Source: Candidatus Omnitrophota bacterium (lineage in GTDB: Bacteria > Omnitrophota > Omnitrophia > Omnitrophales > JACQLI01). From it: a stretch of DNA of 37,056 nucleotides. Within the stretch, counting starts at the first letter, position 1, and each line of letters starts with the position of its first letter. The stretch covers positions 1-37,056 of the forward strand of contig JACQLI010000007.1 of the NCBI GenBank assembly GCA_016204125.1. The letters run 5' to 3'. Shown here in pieces: positions 20,367 through 29,041 of this stretch. The notes under the pieces are model-generated. The model was given only the letters and a program-made list of their open reading frames with translations, had not been told where the DNA came from and searched no databases. Made by a program: the position numbers and the translations under genes.

Positions 20367-21663
20367 TGCGAAGGGCCTCGACAGGATTGAGGGCTGCTGC
20401 CCGCTGGGCAGGATAAATTCCTGCCAGAACTGAAGTGAGCAAAGCCAAAGCGATGATGGTCGTTACATCAGTAAAATTAATCTCAGTCGGAATTTTATCC
20501 AAATAATAAATGTCGCTTGGAAAAACCGAGAAGCCTGTTGTCTCCTCGACAAAATCAGCAATAGGGTTCAAATTCCAAGCGAACAAGAGGCCCAAGACAG
20601 ATCCTAAGATAACACCAAACACGCCCACACTAAATCCCTCCAAAACAAAAATCTTACGGATGCTTTTCCTCATTGCCCCAAGCGCCCGAAGGATACCGAT
20701 ATCCTTGGTCTTTTCCATAACCACCATGATGAGGGTCGATACGATGTTAAACGCTGCAACCAAAATGATCAGCGCCAAGAGAATGGTCATGACATTTTTT
20801 TCCACCTGCAAAGCTGAGAAGAAATTCCGATTCAAATCAAACCAAGAACGAACCCAGTATTCTTCGCCAAGTTCTGAACGAAAGAGGACTTTCAGCTTCT
20901 CCGCTTGGTCAACATCGAAAAACCGAACACTAAGCCCAGTTACCCTTTTCCCTAAATGGTAAAGTGTTTGCGCCTCTTCAAGGTCAATCAAAACAAGGTT
21001 GCTGTCAAAATCGCTCATTCCCAGGCGAAAAATTCCCGTCACCTGGAAGGTTCGGGTCTCTGCCTTTTCAAGAGAAAAGGTCTTTCCTTCTTCTGCAAAG
21101 GGAGCGATAAGCGAAATCTCTTCTCCAGGACCTACTCCCAAAATACGAGCCAGACTTTCACCGATCACGACAGCTGGGATATGACGAAAGACTTTCTTCT
21201 TTGAAAGACCCAAAAATCGCCTTTTGATCACCATTCTTTCCTCGGGCTCAAAATCAAGCGTACCCCAGCGAAGATTGTCACCAAAAATCGTCATGTCCTC
21301 ACGAAAACGGTCAATCCCCTTCACCAAGACTCCAATCGCATTTCTTTGAGAACGAATGATGGCTTGCCCTTCAATGAATCCAGAAACCGTTTCTATTCCA
21401 GATAGATTCCATGAACGAATTCTCGACACTGCGGACTCTAGATCTTCAACACCATTCGTCTTCTCAATACGAAGATGAGGGTTCACGTTGACGATTTTCT
21501 GTTTGAGCTCCCGATCGAATCCGCTCATCACGGCCAGCACCACGATAAGCGCCATCACCCCAACCGCTACACCAAGAATAGAGATGAGGGAAATAAGAGA
21601 AACAAACCCTGTTTTTCTCCTCCGCGTAAGGTGCTTGAAGGCAATCCAGGTTTCGTATTTCAA
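20359..21663 (-). CDS. lolC: Lipoprotein-releasing ABC transporter permease LolC/LolE
   Basis: [42 protein letters not shown] and C-terminal FtsX domain with [17 protein letters not shown]. Confidence 0.92.
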   Translation of the reverse strand: MKYETWIAFKHLTRRRKTGFVSLISLISILGVAVGVMALIVVLAVMSGFDRELKQKIVNVNPHLRIEKTNGVEDLESAVSRIRSWNLSGIETVSGFIEGQAIIRSQRNAIGVLVKGIDRFREDMTIFGDNLRWGTLDFEPEERMVIKRRFLGLSKKKVFRHIPAVVIGESLARILGVGPGEEISLIAPFAEEGKTFSLEKAETRTFQVTGIFRLGMSDFDSNLVLIDLEEAQTLYHLGKRVTGLSVRFFDVDQAEKLKVLFRSELGEEYWVRSWFDLNRNFFSALQVEKNVMTILLALIILVAAFNIVSTLIMVVMEKTKDIGILRALGAMRKSIRKIFVLEGFSVGVFGVILGSVLGLLFAWNLNPIADFVEETTGFSVFPSDIYYLDKIPTEINFTDVTTIIALALLTSVLAGIYPAQRAAALNPVEALRNE

Positions 21664-23105
21664 GGATTCGTATCCTTCGTTTCGGGGCGAAGCTGTGGGA
21701 AAAGGATAACCTCTCGAATCGATGGACGATTGGTTAAGATCATAATAAGCCGATCAATTCCAATCCCTAAGCCTCCAGCAGGGGGCATCGCATATTCGAG
21801 CGCCATCACAAAGTCTTCGTCCAACTTTTTATTTCCCCCGATGATCTCAACCTGTTTCTCAAGTTTCTCGCGTTGAACAATCGGGTCGTTGAGTTCGGAG
21901 AAGGCATTTGCGATCTCAATTTTTCCTATGTAGAGCTCAAAACGATAAGCGAGGTCTGGGTCGTCATCCTTCGGTTTGGCAAGAGGTGTGAATTCTGCAG
22001 GATAATCGACCACAAAGGTGGGATTCCAAAGATCGGGTTCAACCACCGATTCAAAAACAGCGTTGAGGACATCGATCGGTTCATCATTGGGCTTAAATTC
22101 AACACCGATCTTTTTCGCCTCTTTTTTGATATCGGCCTTTTGCCAGTCCACGTTTGTCTTCTCCTGAAGCGTTTTATAAAAGGAGATTCGTTTCCAAGGT
22201 CGTTTGAACGAAAGGGGCTTTTCGCCGTATTCGATTTCTTCTTTGCCATGAATTTTCTTAGCGAGCCCAGAGATGAGTTCTTCTGTGAGAGCCATCATAT
22301 CGTTGTAATCTGCGTAGGCCTGATAGAGTTCAAGCATCGTGAATTCGGGATTGTGTCGGATCGAAATTCCCTCATTACGAAAATTCCGATTCACTTCGTA
22401 AACTTTTTCAAATCCACCCACAAGAAGCCTCTTAAGATAAAGTTCAGGGGCAACGCGCAAATAAAGATCCGTATCGAGAGCCTCATGACGTGTCACAAAA
22501 GGGCGGGCTCTCGCGCCGCCAGGGATCGGCTGCATGATGGGAGTTTCCACTTCCAGAAATCCCCTGCCATCTAAAAAATTTCTTATTTCACGGATGATTT
22601 CGCTTCGGAGCTGAAAAGTCTTTCTCACCTCATCGTTGACAATCAAATCAACGTACCTGTGGCGGTAACGGATTTCGACATCACGAAGTCCATGCCATTT
22701 CTCAGGAAGAACTTGGATGATTTTGGAAAGAAGGACGCATTTCTCAATCTTGACGGTTTTCTCTCCCATTTTAGAAGTAAAAAGCGAACCCTCAATCCCG
22801 ACGATATCGCCCAAATCAAGCTGAGAGAATCTCTCGTAACCTTCTGGCCCCAAGACATCTTCCTTGGCATAAATCTGAATTCTAGCGTTCTCGTCCTTGA
22901 GGTCACAAAAGGTACTTTTGCCATGACTTCTTCGAGCCATGACTCGACCCGCAATACGAATACGTTTTCCTTCTTGAAACCCGTTGAGGATGCTCTGAAT
23001 GGGCTCGATAGGAAGGTATCTTTCCCCGTACGGACGAATCCCCTGTTTAAGATACGATTCTCTCTTGGTTTTACGTTCACGGACAAGTTCTGATTCAGGT
23101 ATCAT
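21660..23105 (-). CDS. lysS: Lysyl-tRNA synthetase (class II)
   Basis: RYRHRYVDLIVN, RNFRNEGISIRHNPEFTMLELYQAYADY, GLGIGIDRLIMILTNRPSIREVILFP. Confidence 0.96.
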   Translation of the reverse strand: MIPESELVRERKTKRESYLKQGIRPYGERYLPIEPIQSILNGFQEGKRIRIAGRVMARRSHGKSTFCDLKDENARIQIYAKEDVLGPEGYERFSQLDLGDIVGIEGSLFTSKMGEKTVKIEKCVLLSKIIQVLPEKWHGLRDVEIRYRHRYVDLIVNDEVRKTFQLRSEIIREIRNFLDGRGFLEVETPIMQPIPGGARARPFVTRHEALDTDLYLRVAPELYLKRLLVGGFEKVYEVNRNFRNEGISIRHNPEFTMLELYQAYADYNDMMALTEELISGLAKKIHGKEEIEYGEKPLSFKRPWKRISFYKTLQEKTNVDWQKADIKKEAKKIGVEFKPNDEPIDVLNAVFESVVEPDLWNPTFVVDYPAEFTPLAKPKDDDPDLAYRFELYIGKIEIANAFSELNDPIVQREKLEKQVEIIGGNKKLDEDFVMALEYAMPPAGGLGIGIDRLIMILTNRPSIREVILFPQLRPETKDTNP

Positions 23106-23138
23106 GGCTGGTTAAAATTTACCTAACTTTAAGCGGCG

Positions 23139-23167
23139 ATTATAGATGAGTGCTTGGGGGGTGTCAA
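23139..23167 (-). promoter_or_regulatory. Sigma70-type promoter for lysS operon: TTGACA (23162-23167), 17-bp spacer, TATAAT (23139-23144)
   Basis: Exact match to both consensus hexamers with optimal spacing, read on the minus strand in the 58-bp gap upstream of the lysS ATG (23105). Confidence 0.85.
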
Positions 23168-25485
23168 ACTCTCTTGCGGTGGGTCTGTTCGTGGAATACG
23201 GCTTGAGGCCCAAAAGGCTTCAGAATAATCAAGGCGATTGGAAGCAGGATAAGCGTGCAACCCAATGAAAAGAGGATGGTTATGCTCGTCAAGATTCCAA
23301 AATAGACCGTGGGTTTGAAAGTGGCAAAAATGCTGGTGGCGAATCCGAAAACCAAGATCAGGGTAGCCACCATCATGGCCCTTCCCACATTTCTATAGGT
23401 ATGGTGAAGGGCCTGAAGGTAATGTCTCCTGTGCATAAATTCAGTCCGAAACCGATAGAGAAACTGAATGGAGGCGTCAACCACAAGACCCAGAACCACG
23501 CTTGAGATCATAGCCGTGGGGGTTGAGAGCTCAATCCTTGAATAACCCATGATTCCGTAAAGCCCCACGATCGGAATGAGATTAGGAATAGCTGCAAGGA
23601 GAGCCATTTTGAGGGAACGAAAAAAAATGGCAATTAAAGTCAGAATCAAAACAAAAGCTAGACCCAAACTATGAATCTGATTCATAACAAGCCGCTCTGC
23701 CATTTGTCCCAATAAAACGGTGCTTCCTGTGATACGGATATCATACTCTTCTTTCCAATGGGTGCGGACGTACCTCCAGATTCGATCTTCAAGGAGTCTC
23801 CCCTTTTCCGTCCCAACAGCCTTCATCCTCGCTTCAAGCCGCAGGCGACGATAATCTTTTGAAATAAAACTCCAAAAGTCAGGATTTTTAGACTCGGCCA
23901 GTTTTTCGATATATTTCTGAAGCGTTTTCTCTCTTACGGGAATAATAAAACCAAGAGGGTCTCCCATTCTGGCTTCATGGACCTTTTTGATAATCGTCGC
24001 GAGGGAATTGACTTTGGTAATCTCTTCCTGCTCTTCCAAGAAGTGACTAAGGGCGTCAACTTGTTTCATGGTTTCGACTGTAACAAACGGCTTGTGGTCG
24101 CGCCTTTCAATCGTCACGCCCAGTGAATAAACACCCGCCAAATGCTCATCAATGAAGCGGGTTGCGATGGCCAGAGGCGAACGGGTTGGGAGGTCAGCGA
24201 TCAGGTTAGTATTCACACGGATTCTCTGAACACCAACAAAGGAAAGAGCTATCAACACGACCGTTGCTATGAGAAGAATCCATTTCAGATGAAATTGAAT
24301 CTTTTCCAGATAAACGATGACCACTTGATTGAAAAAGTTTTTTTCCCGATCGTTTTCCAAGTCATGCTGGAAAGGAAGAATGGGCAAGAGAATGGGCATA
24401 AGGATCATTGCCAAAGTATAAGCGTAAAAAATCCCCAAAGCGGCAAAGAGTCCAAAACTCTGCACCGCAGGAACTTCATTTAATAGAAGAGAAAGAAATC
24501 CAACCACAGCCGTTGCGGTAGTTAGAAAACAGGGCACTCCCAGATGCTGCAAAGTAAGGGCAATGCTTTCACGTATGTTTTTGTGATGAGAACGGAGTTC
24601 CGAAAAAAGATTGATCAGGTAGATACTGTAAGTAACCGCAATAATCATAACCACAGGCGCAAGAAGGGAATTAATCAGATTGAGCGAATAACCCAAAAGC
24701 GCAATGGTTCCGAATGTCCAGACGATCGTTACAAAAACGATCGACATCGCAACTACGACGCTCGGAATATTACGATAGATCAGAAAAGTTGCCAAGATCA
24801 GAAAAAGACTCACTGAAGGGATGAAAAACATTTGATCTCTTCGGATGGCATCGATGAAATCGTGCTGTTCTACAGGAGAACCCGCCACGTAAAGTTGAGC
24901 ATCAGGCCAGGCAAAAAATCCAAGGGTTGAGCGGAGATCGCTCACATAACCCCGAAGGAAATGGGGGTCATCGGACTTGGGTTTGAGGCGGATGAGAATA
25001 GCGCTGACTTTTCCATCTTCAGAAAGAAGATTCCCTAAGAAAAAGGGGTTGGAAAGAGCCTCCTTCTTGAATTTTTCCATCGGTTTCTTTCCTTCTAAAA
25101 CACCTTCGATGACAGGTTCTACCTTGACACCAAGAACCCTGTGTTTAATATCAAGGGCATTGGTCAAACTTAAGACCCGATCAACCCTCGGATCTTTTGA
25201 GAGAATTTTTGTCAGGATGTCTGTCAGAAGAAGATTCCGCATCGTGAAATAATCAGGGGTCTTGATAGCAATGGCGATCAGGTAATCGCTTCCGAAGTTT
25301 TCTCTAAACTCTCGGTAGAATTGATACGCTGGTGTTCGTTTTTCAAAAAGCGCCTCTGTCGAAGGATCAATTTTGAGTGAGGGAAGCGCGTGGGCAAAGG
25401 AAAGGGTCGCTAGAATAAAAACTAAAAGAAGCGGCCACCGCAGAAGAACAATAACCTTACCAAATTTTCCGAAAAATTGGCTCAA
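23164..25485 (-). CDS. RND superfamily MMPL-type transporter (TTG start)
   Basis: About 773 aa with two SSD/MMPL membrane halves (VVMIIAVTYSIYLINLFSELR; SVVLGLVVDASIQFLYRFR). Codon at 25485 is TTG, preceded by an in-frame TAA 15 nt upstream. Confidence 0.88.
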   Translation of the reverse strand: MSQFFGKFGKVIVLLRWPLLLVFILATLSFAHALPSLKIDPSTEALFEKRTPAYQFYREFRENFGSDYLIAIAIKTPDYFTMRNLLLTDILTKILSKDPRVDRVLSLTNALDIKHRVLGVKVEPVIEGVLEGKKPMEKFKKEALSNPFFLGNLLSEDGKVSAILIRLKPKSDDPHFLRGYVSDLRSTLGFFAWPDAQLYVAGSPVEQHDFIDAIRRDQMFFIPSVSLFLILATFLIYRNIPSVVVAMSIVFVTIVWTFGTIALLGYSLNLINSLLAPVVMIIAVTYSIYLINLFSELRSHHKNIRESIALTLQHLGVPCFLTTATAVVGFLSLLLNEVPAVQSFGLFAALGIFYAYTLAMILMPILLPILPFQHDLENDREKNFFNQVVIVYLEKIQFHLKWILLIATVVLIALSFVGVQRIRVNTNLIADLPTRSPLAIATRFIDEHLAGVYSLGVTIERRDHKPFVTVETMKQVDALSHFLEEQEEITKVNSLATIIKKVHEARMGDPLGFIIPVREKTLQKYIEKLAESKNPDFWSFISKDYRRLRLEARMKAVGTEKGRLLEDRIWRYVRTHWKEEYDIRITGSTVLLGQMAERLVMNQIHSLGLAFVLILTLIAIFFRSLKMALLAAIPNLIPIVGLYGIMGYSRIELSTPTAMISSVVLGLVVDASIQFLYRFRTEFMHRRHYLQALHHTYRNVGRAMMVATLILVFGFATSIFATFKPTVYFGILTSITILFSLGCTLILLPIALIILKPFGPQAVFHEQTHRKRV

Positions 25486-25510
25486 TTTTGTGGTACCTTA
25501 GTGTTCAAAA

Positions 25511-26653
25511 ATGCTGAATGCACTTTCCTTTTTTTACCTTTTGACCGTTTTTGTCTGGTTTCAGAGAAGTCGGAGAGCCTTTCAGGCGCTTCTCAAGAAT
25601 CCCGAAGTCAAACCCACTGAATCCTTGCCTTCGCCTCTTCCCCTTGTCTCCATCCTTCTCCCTGTAAAAAATGAGGAAGAAAACTTAAGAGATTGCCTCA
25701 AATGCCTCCTGAACCAGAATTACCCCGCTAAGGAAATTATCGTCATTAACGACAATTCCATAGACCGAACTTCTGAAATCCTCAATGAATACGCTCGTTT
25801 ATACCCCGACTCCATTCAAACCGTCAATGCCTCTCAAGCGCCCAAGGGGTGGACGGGCAAAAATTGGGCTATCGCCCAAGGAACGCTCCTTGCCAGGGGA
25901 GAATGGTTTCTTTTCACGGATGCGGATACACGCCATGATCCATGGTCCCTTTCCAGTTCTGTCTCCTATGCAGAAAGTAAAGATCTCGACCTTCTGACTT
26001 TATCCCCTCGATGTCTTACGGAAAGTTTTTGGGAGAAAACTATCCAACCTGCTGCTATGGCCTTTACAGGACTTTGGTTTCCCTTCTACAGAGTCAACGA
26101 TCCTACTTCTCGATTCACCTTTGGGAATGGACAATATTTGATGATCCGAAGAGAGGCTTACCAAATCATCGGTGGGCATACGAAAGTAAAAGGTGCTTTC
26201 CTTGAGGATTTTGAATTAGTAAGAGAAACTAAGAAAATCCGTCGGAGAGTCGAGTGCGCTATTGGAACGAAAATTTACGGCACAAGGATGTATCGGTCAC
26301 TTAAAAAAATTTGGCGGGGATGGCGGCGGATCTTTTTTCATGCCTTCGAGAAAAATCCTTTTCATCTCCTGGAGAAAGCAATTTCCATTTTCTTCTTTTC
26401 TTTTCTCCCCTTTCTTCTTTTGCCTTCCCTAACACTTGATGCCCTTAAAGACCCTGAGCACTTTGGAATCTTAGGACTCATCAATTCTTTGATACTGGGG
26501 CTTGTTTTCCTGACGGCCTGGAAGTCACATTCGATCCTGGGGGGACCAAAGAAATACATTTTTCTTCATCCGCTGGCAGCCCTCATTCTGACAGGAATCT
26601 TACTCGATGCGGCTTGGAATTCTCTACGGCGGAAGGAATTGAAGTGGCGTTAA
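25511..26653 (+). CDS. Family 2 glycosyltransferase with C-terminal TM helices (HpnB/CrtQ-like architecture)
   Basis: VSILLPVKNEEENLRDCLKCLLNQNYPAKEIIVINDNSIDRT, PKGWTGKNWAIAQG, FTDADT, C-terminal hydrophobic segments. Confidence 0.85.
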   Translation: MLNALSFFYLLTVFVWFQRSRRAFQALLKNPEVKPTESLPSPLPLVSILLPVKNEEENLRDCLKCLLNQNYPAKEIIVINDNSIDRTSEILNEYARLYPDSIQTVNASQAPKGWTGKNWAIAQGTLLARGEWFLFTDADTRHDPWSLSSSVSYAESKDLDLLTLSPRCLTESFWEKTIQPAAMAFTGLWFPFYRVNDPTSRFTFGNGQYLMIRREAYQIIGGHTKVKGAFLEDFELVRETKKIRRRVECAIGTKIYGTRMYRSLKKIWRGWRRIFFHAFEKNPFHLLEKAISIFFFSFLPFLLLPSLTLDALKDPEHFGILGLINSLILGLVFLTAWKSHSILGGPKKYIFLHPLAALILTGILLDAAWNSLRRKELKWR

Positions 26654-27747
26654 ACCTTGCGAAGAAAGTAACCCTTTTCGAGAGCGTAATCGACAATCTT
26701 TTTCAAGAAAAAGCGGTCTGTATTGGGAAAAGGAATTCTACTTCCTTCTAACGTCTTACGGGTATTTCTCGTATCAAAAGTAAGGGAGCTTCCTAGGTAG
26801 CCCAGGTAGGGTTTCAAGCTCGAAAAGACCTCTTTCTCCCTCGGATCGAGATCTTCAACCAAAAAATCTTCTGGGGGAATAACCTCAACGGGAGGAAAAT
26901 CTCCCAATTCCTCTTTCACCTGCAGAAGAAGGTCAAGGGTGGGCGGATTTTCTGTGACGAGATGAAAAGTCTTTTTCAAACAATCTCTCTGGCGGGAAAT
27001 ATGGAAGGAGGCTTCCACGACAAAATCAATGGGAACAATGTTAAAAGAGTGATCAAGCCGAGAAGGGAGTCTTTTAAGGAGACCGTGGGCAAAGAGACGC
27101 AAAAAAGGATAGATGACGTTGAATTCCGATACCGCTCCCCTTGCCGAATCTCCCACTACAATGCTTGGCCTAAAAATCGCTGCGGGAAGCCCCTCAGCCA
27201 TTTCTTCCCGAACTTTTTGCTCGGCTAAGAATTTGGTTGCCTCATAGTGGTTACCGAATACAGGACCTTCGGGAAGTTCGTCTTCAAGAGAGTGAATGTT
27301 GGTAAGGCTGCCCGCCACATAGGCTGTGCTGAAATAAAAAAATCTCCCAAGTCTTCCTTTTTGATGAGCCTCGCGCGCAAGCTCCAGCGCATGGATCGTG
27401 CCTTGAAGGTTGATTTTCTCTGCCTCTTCCCTTGAAGCACCTAAATTGGTGAGGGCTGCGATATGATAAAACTCATCTGATTCCCCCGACGCCACTTTCC
27501 AGTCACGTTCGCTCAAGCCCAGCCGTCCCTGAGCCACATCGCCTGCAAAGACACGAATGCGGCCAACTGATTTTCCATTGATTCCTAATTTAGCGAGGAG
27601 TTTGGAGATTCTCTCTTCATGGGAGTCAGATGCCTTAGGCCGCACAAGAAGAAAAAGATTATCCTCTGTCCTCTCCAAGAAGACACGGATGAGTTCACGC
27701 CCGATACTTCCCGTTACTCCTGTAATGAAAATATTTTTCTTACTCAT
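26650..27747 (-). CDS. Extended SDR, fatty acyl/thioester-reductase-like (NAD-binding_4 type); start set at ATG 27747 rather than the ORF-track 27789
   Basis: MSKKNIFITGVTGSIGRELIRVFLE (TGxxGxxG), HIAALTNLG, YFSTAYVAG, NHYEATKFLAE (YxxxK). ATG at 27747 gives a short overlap with the upstream KAS stop. Confidence 0.72.
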   Translation of the reverse strand: MSKKNIFITGVTGSIGRELIRVFLERTEDNLFLLVRPKASDSHEERISKLLAKLGINGKSVGRIRVFAGDVAQGRLGLSERDWKVASGESDEFYHIAALTNLGASREEAEKINLQGTIHALELAREAHQKGRLGRFFYFSTAYVAGSLTNIHSLEDELPEGPVFGNHYEATKFLAEQKVREEMAEGLPAAIFRPSIVVGDSARGAVSEFNVIYPFLRLFAHGLLKRLPSRLDHSFNIVPIDFVVEASFHISRQRDCLKKTFHLVTENPPTLDLLLQVKEELGDFPPVEVIPPEDFLVEDLDPREKEVFSSLKPYLGYLGSSLTFDTRNTRKTLEGSRIPFPNTDRFFLKKIVDYALEKGYFLRKV

Positions 27748-29041
27748 ATCGTTTTGCAATGAGGCAAATATTTTGTCCCCCAAACCCAAATGAGTTACTC
27801 AGCGCAACATCGACATTCGCCTCACGGGATTCATTGGGAACGTAATCAAGATCGCAGGCGGAATCAGATTCCTCGTAATTGATGGTAGGTGGGATGACGC
27901 CATCACGAATAGCCAGGAGACAGGCAATCAGTTCGCTAGCACCTGCTGCTGCAATCATGTGGCCGAGCATTGATTTGATGGAACTCACGGGGATTTTGTA
28001 GGCGGCCTCACCAAAAACTTTCTTGATCACCAAGGTCTCGATGGCATCGTTCACAAGCGTAGCGGTACCGTGAGCATTGATGTAGTCGACTTCATCGGGA
28101 TTGATTCTGGCTTTCCTCAAAGCCAGCTCAATCGCTCGACAAGCCCCCTCTCCTTCTGGATCCATATCCGTTAAACGATAGGCATCGGCGGTAGAACCGT
28201 ATCCGATCACTTCCCCGTAGATAGGCGCGCCTCTTTTCAAAGCATGAGACAATTCTTCAAGCACCAGAGCTGCAGCGCCTTCTGAAAGCACAAACCCATC
28301 TCTTTTCTTATCGAAGGGGCGCGATGCCTTTTCTGGTTCATTATTTCGCTTGGATAAAACGGTCAGGGAACTGAAACCAGCAACACCTAAAGGATAAATC
28401 ATAGAGTGGGATCCGCCCGTTAGAACCAGATCTGCATCTCCCCGCCGAATCTCCTCAAAAGCTTCTCCAATGGCCTGGGATGACGCGGCGCAAGCCGTCA
28501 GACAATTAGAGACTGTACCTTCGATGCCAAATCTTTTAGCCAGGTGTTTGACGGTCATAAAAGGTTGAATCTCAAGCTCCCCTCGGCCCTCCAGAAAATC
28601 ACTGCTTCGGCTAATGTATTTTCCGGGGTCTACGATCTTTCCATTGCCACCCCAAGAAGAGGAGAGCGTTGCCACAAAACCATCAAAATTGATGCCCCAG
28701 TCGCCCGCTGCAAAATAAAGCCCTAAACGTTCAGGATCCTCACTTTCTTTTCTGAGTCGGGCATCCTCGATCGCCTCTTGAGCAGCTTGAAGGGCAAAGA
28801 AACTGGAACGCCCCGCCTTTTTTAGATCCTCATCTTGCGTTACCCAGAAGTCAAAATCAAAATCGCGAACTTCTCCTGCAATTTGGACAGGAAACTCGCT
28901 GGCATCAAAAAGAGTGATCTTGCCGATACCTGATTTGCCCCGTATCAAATTGGCCCAATTCTCTTCTCGAGACAAACCGAGAGGGCTCACAATCCCCATA
29001 CCTGTAACGACGACGCGCCTGTGACCGTTAGGATTTACCAT
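27740..29041 (-). CDS. Beta-ketoacyl-ACP synthase (FabF-like, intact catalytic triad)
   Basis: RRVVVTGMGIVSPLG, nucleophile TACAASSQA, INAHGTAT, SSIKSMLGHMIAAAGA. Confidence 0.92.
   Translation of the reverse strand: MVNPNGHRRVVVTGMGIVSPLGLSREENWANLIRGKSGIGKITLFDASEFPVQIAGEVRDFDFDFWVTQDEDLKKAGRSSFFALQAAQEAIEDARLRKESEDPERLGLYFAAGDWGINFDGFVATLSSSWGGNGKIVDPGKYISRSSDFLEGRGELEIQPFMTVKHLAKRFGIEGTVSNCLTACAASSQAIGEAFEEIRRGDADLVLTGGSHSMIYPLGVAGFSSLTVLSKRNNEPEKASRPFDKKRDGFVLSEGAAALVLEELSHALKRGAPIYGEVIGYGSTADAYRLTDMDPEGEGACRAIELALRKARINPDEVDYINAHGTATLVNDAIETLVIKKVFGEAAYKIPVSSIKSMLGHMIAAAGASELIACLLAIRDGVIPPTINYEESDSACDLDYVPNESREANVDVALSNSFGFGGQNICLIAKRYE

Noticed and set aside
21873-22574. Plus-strand 233-aa ORF
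   Set aside because: Entirely antisense to lysS, which has strong family motifs.
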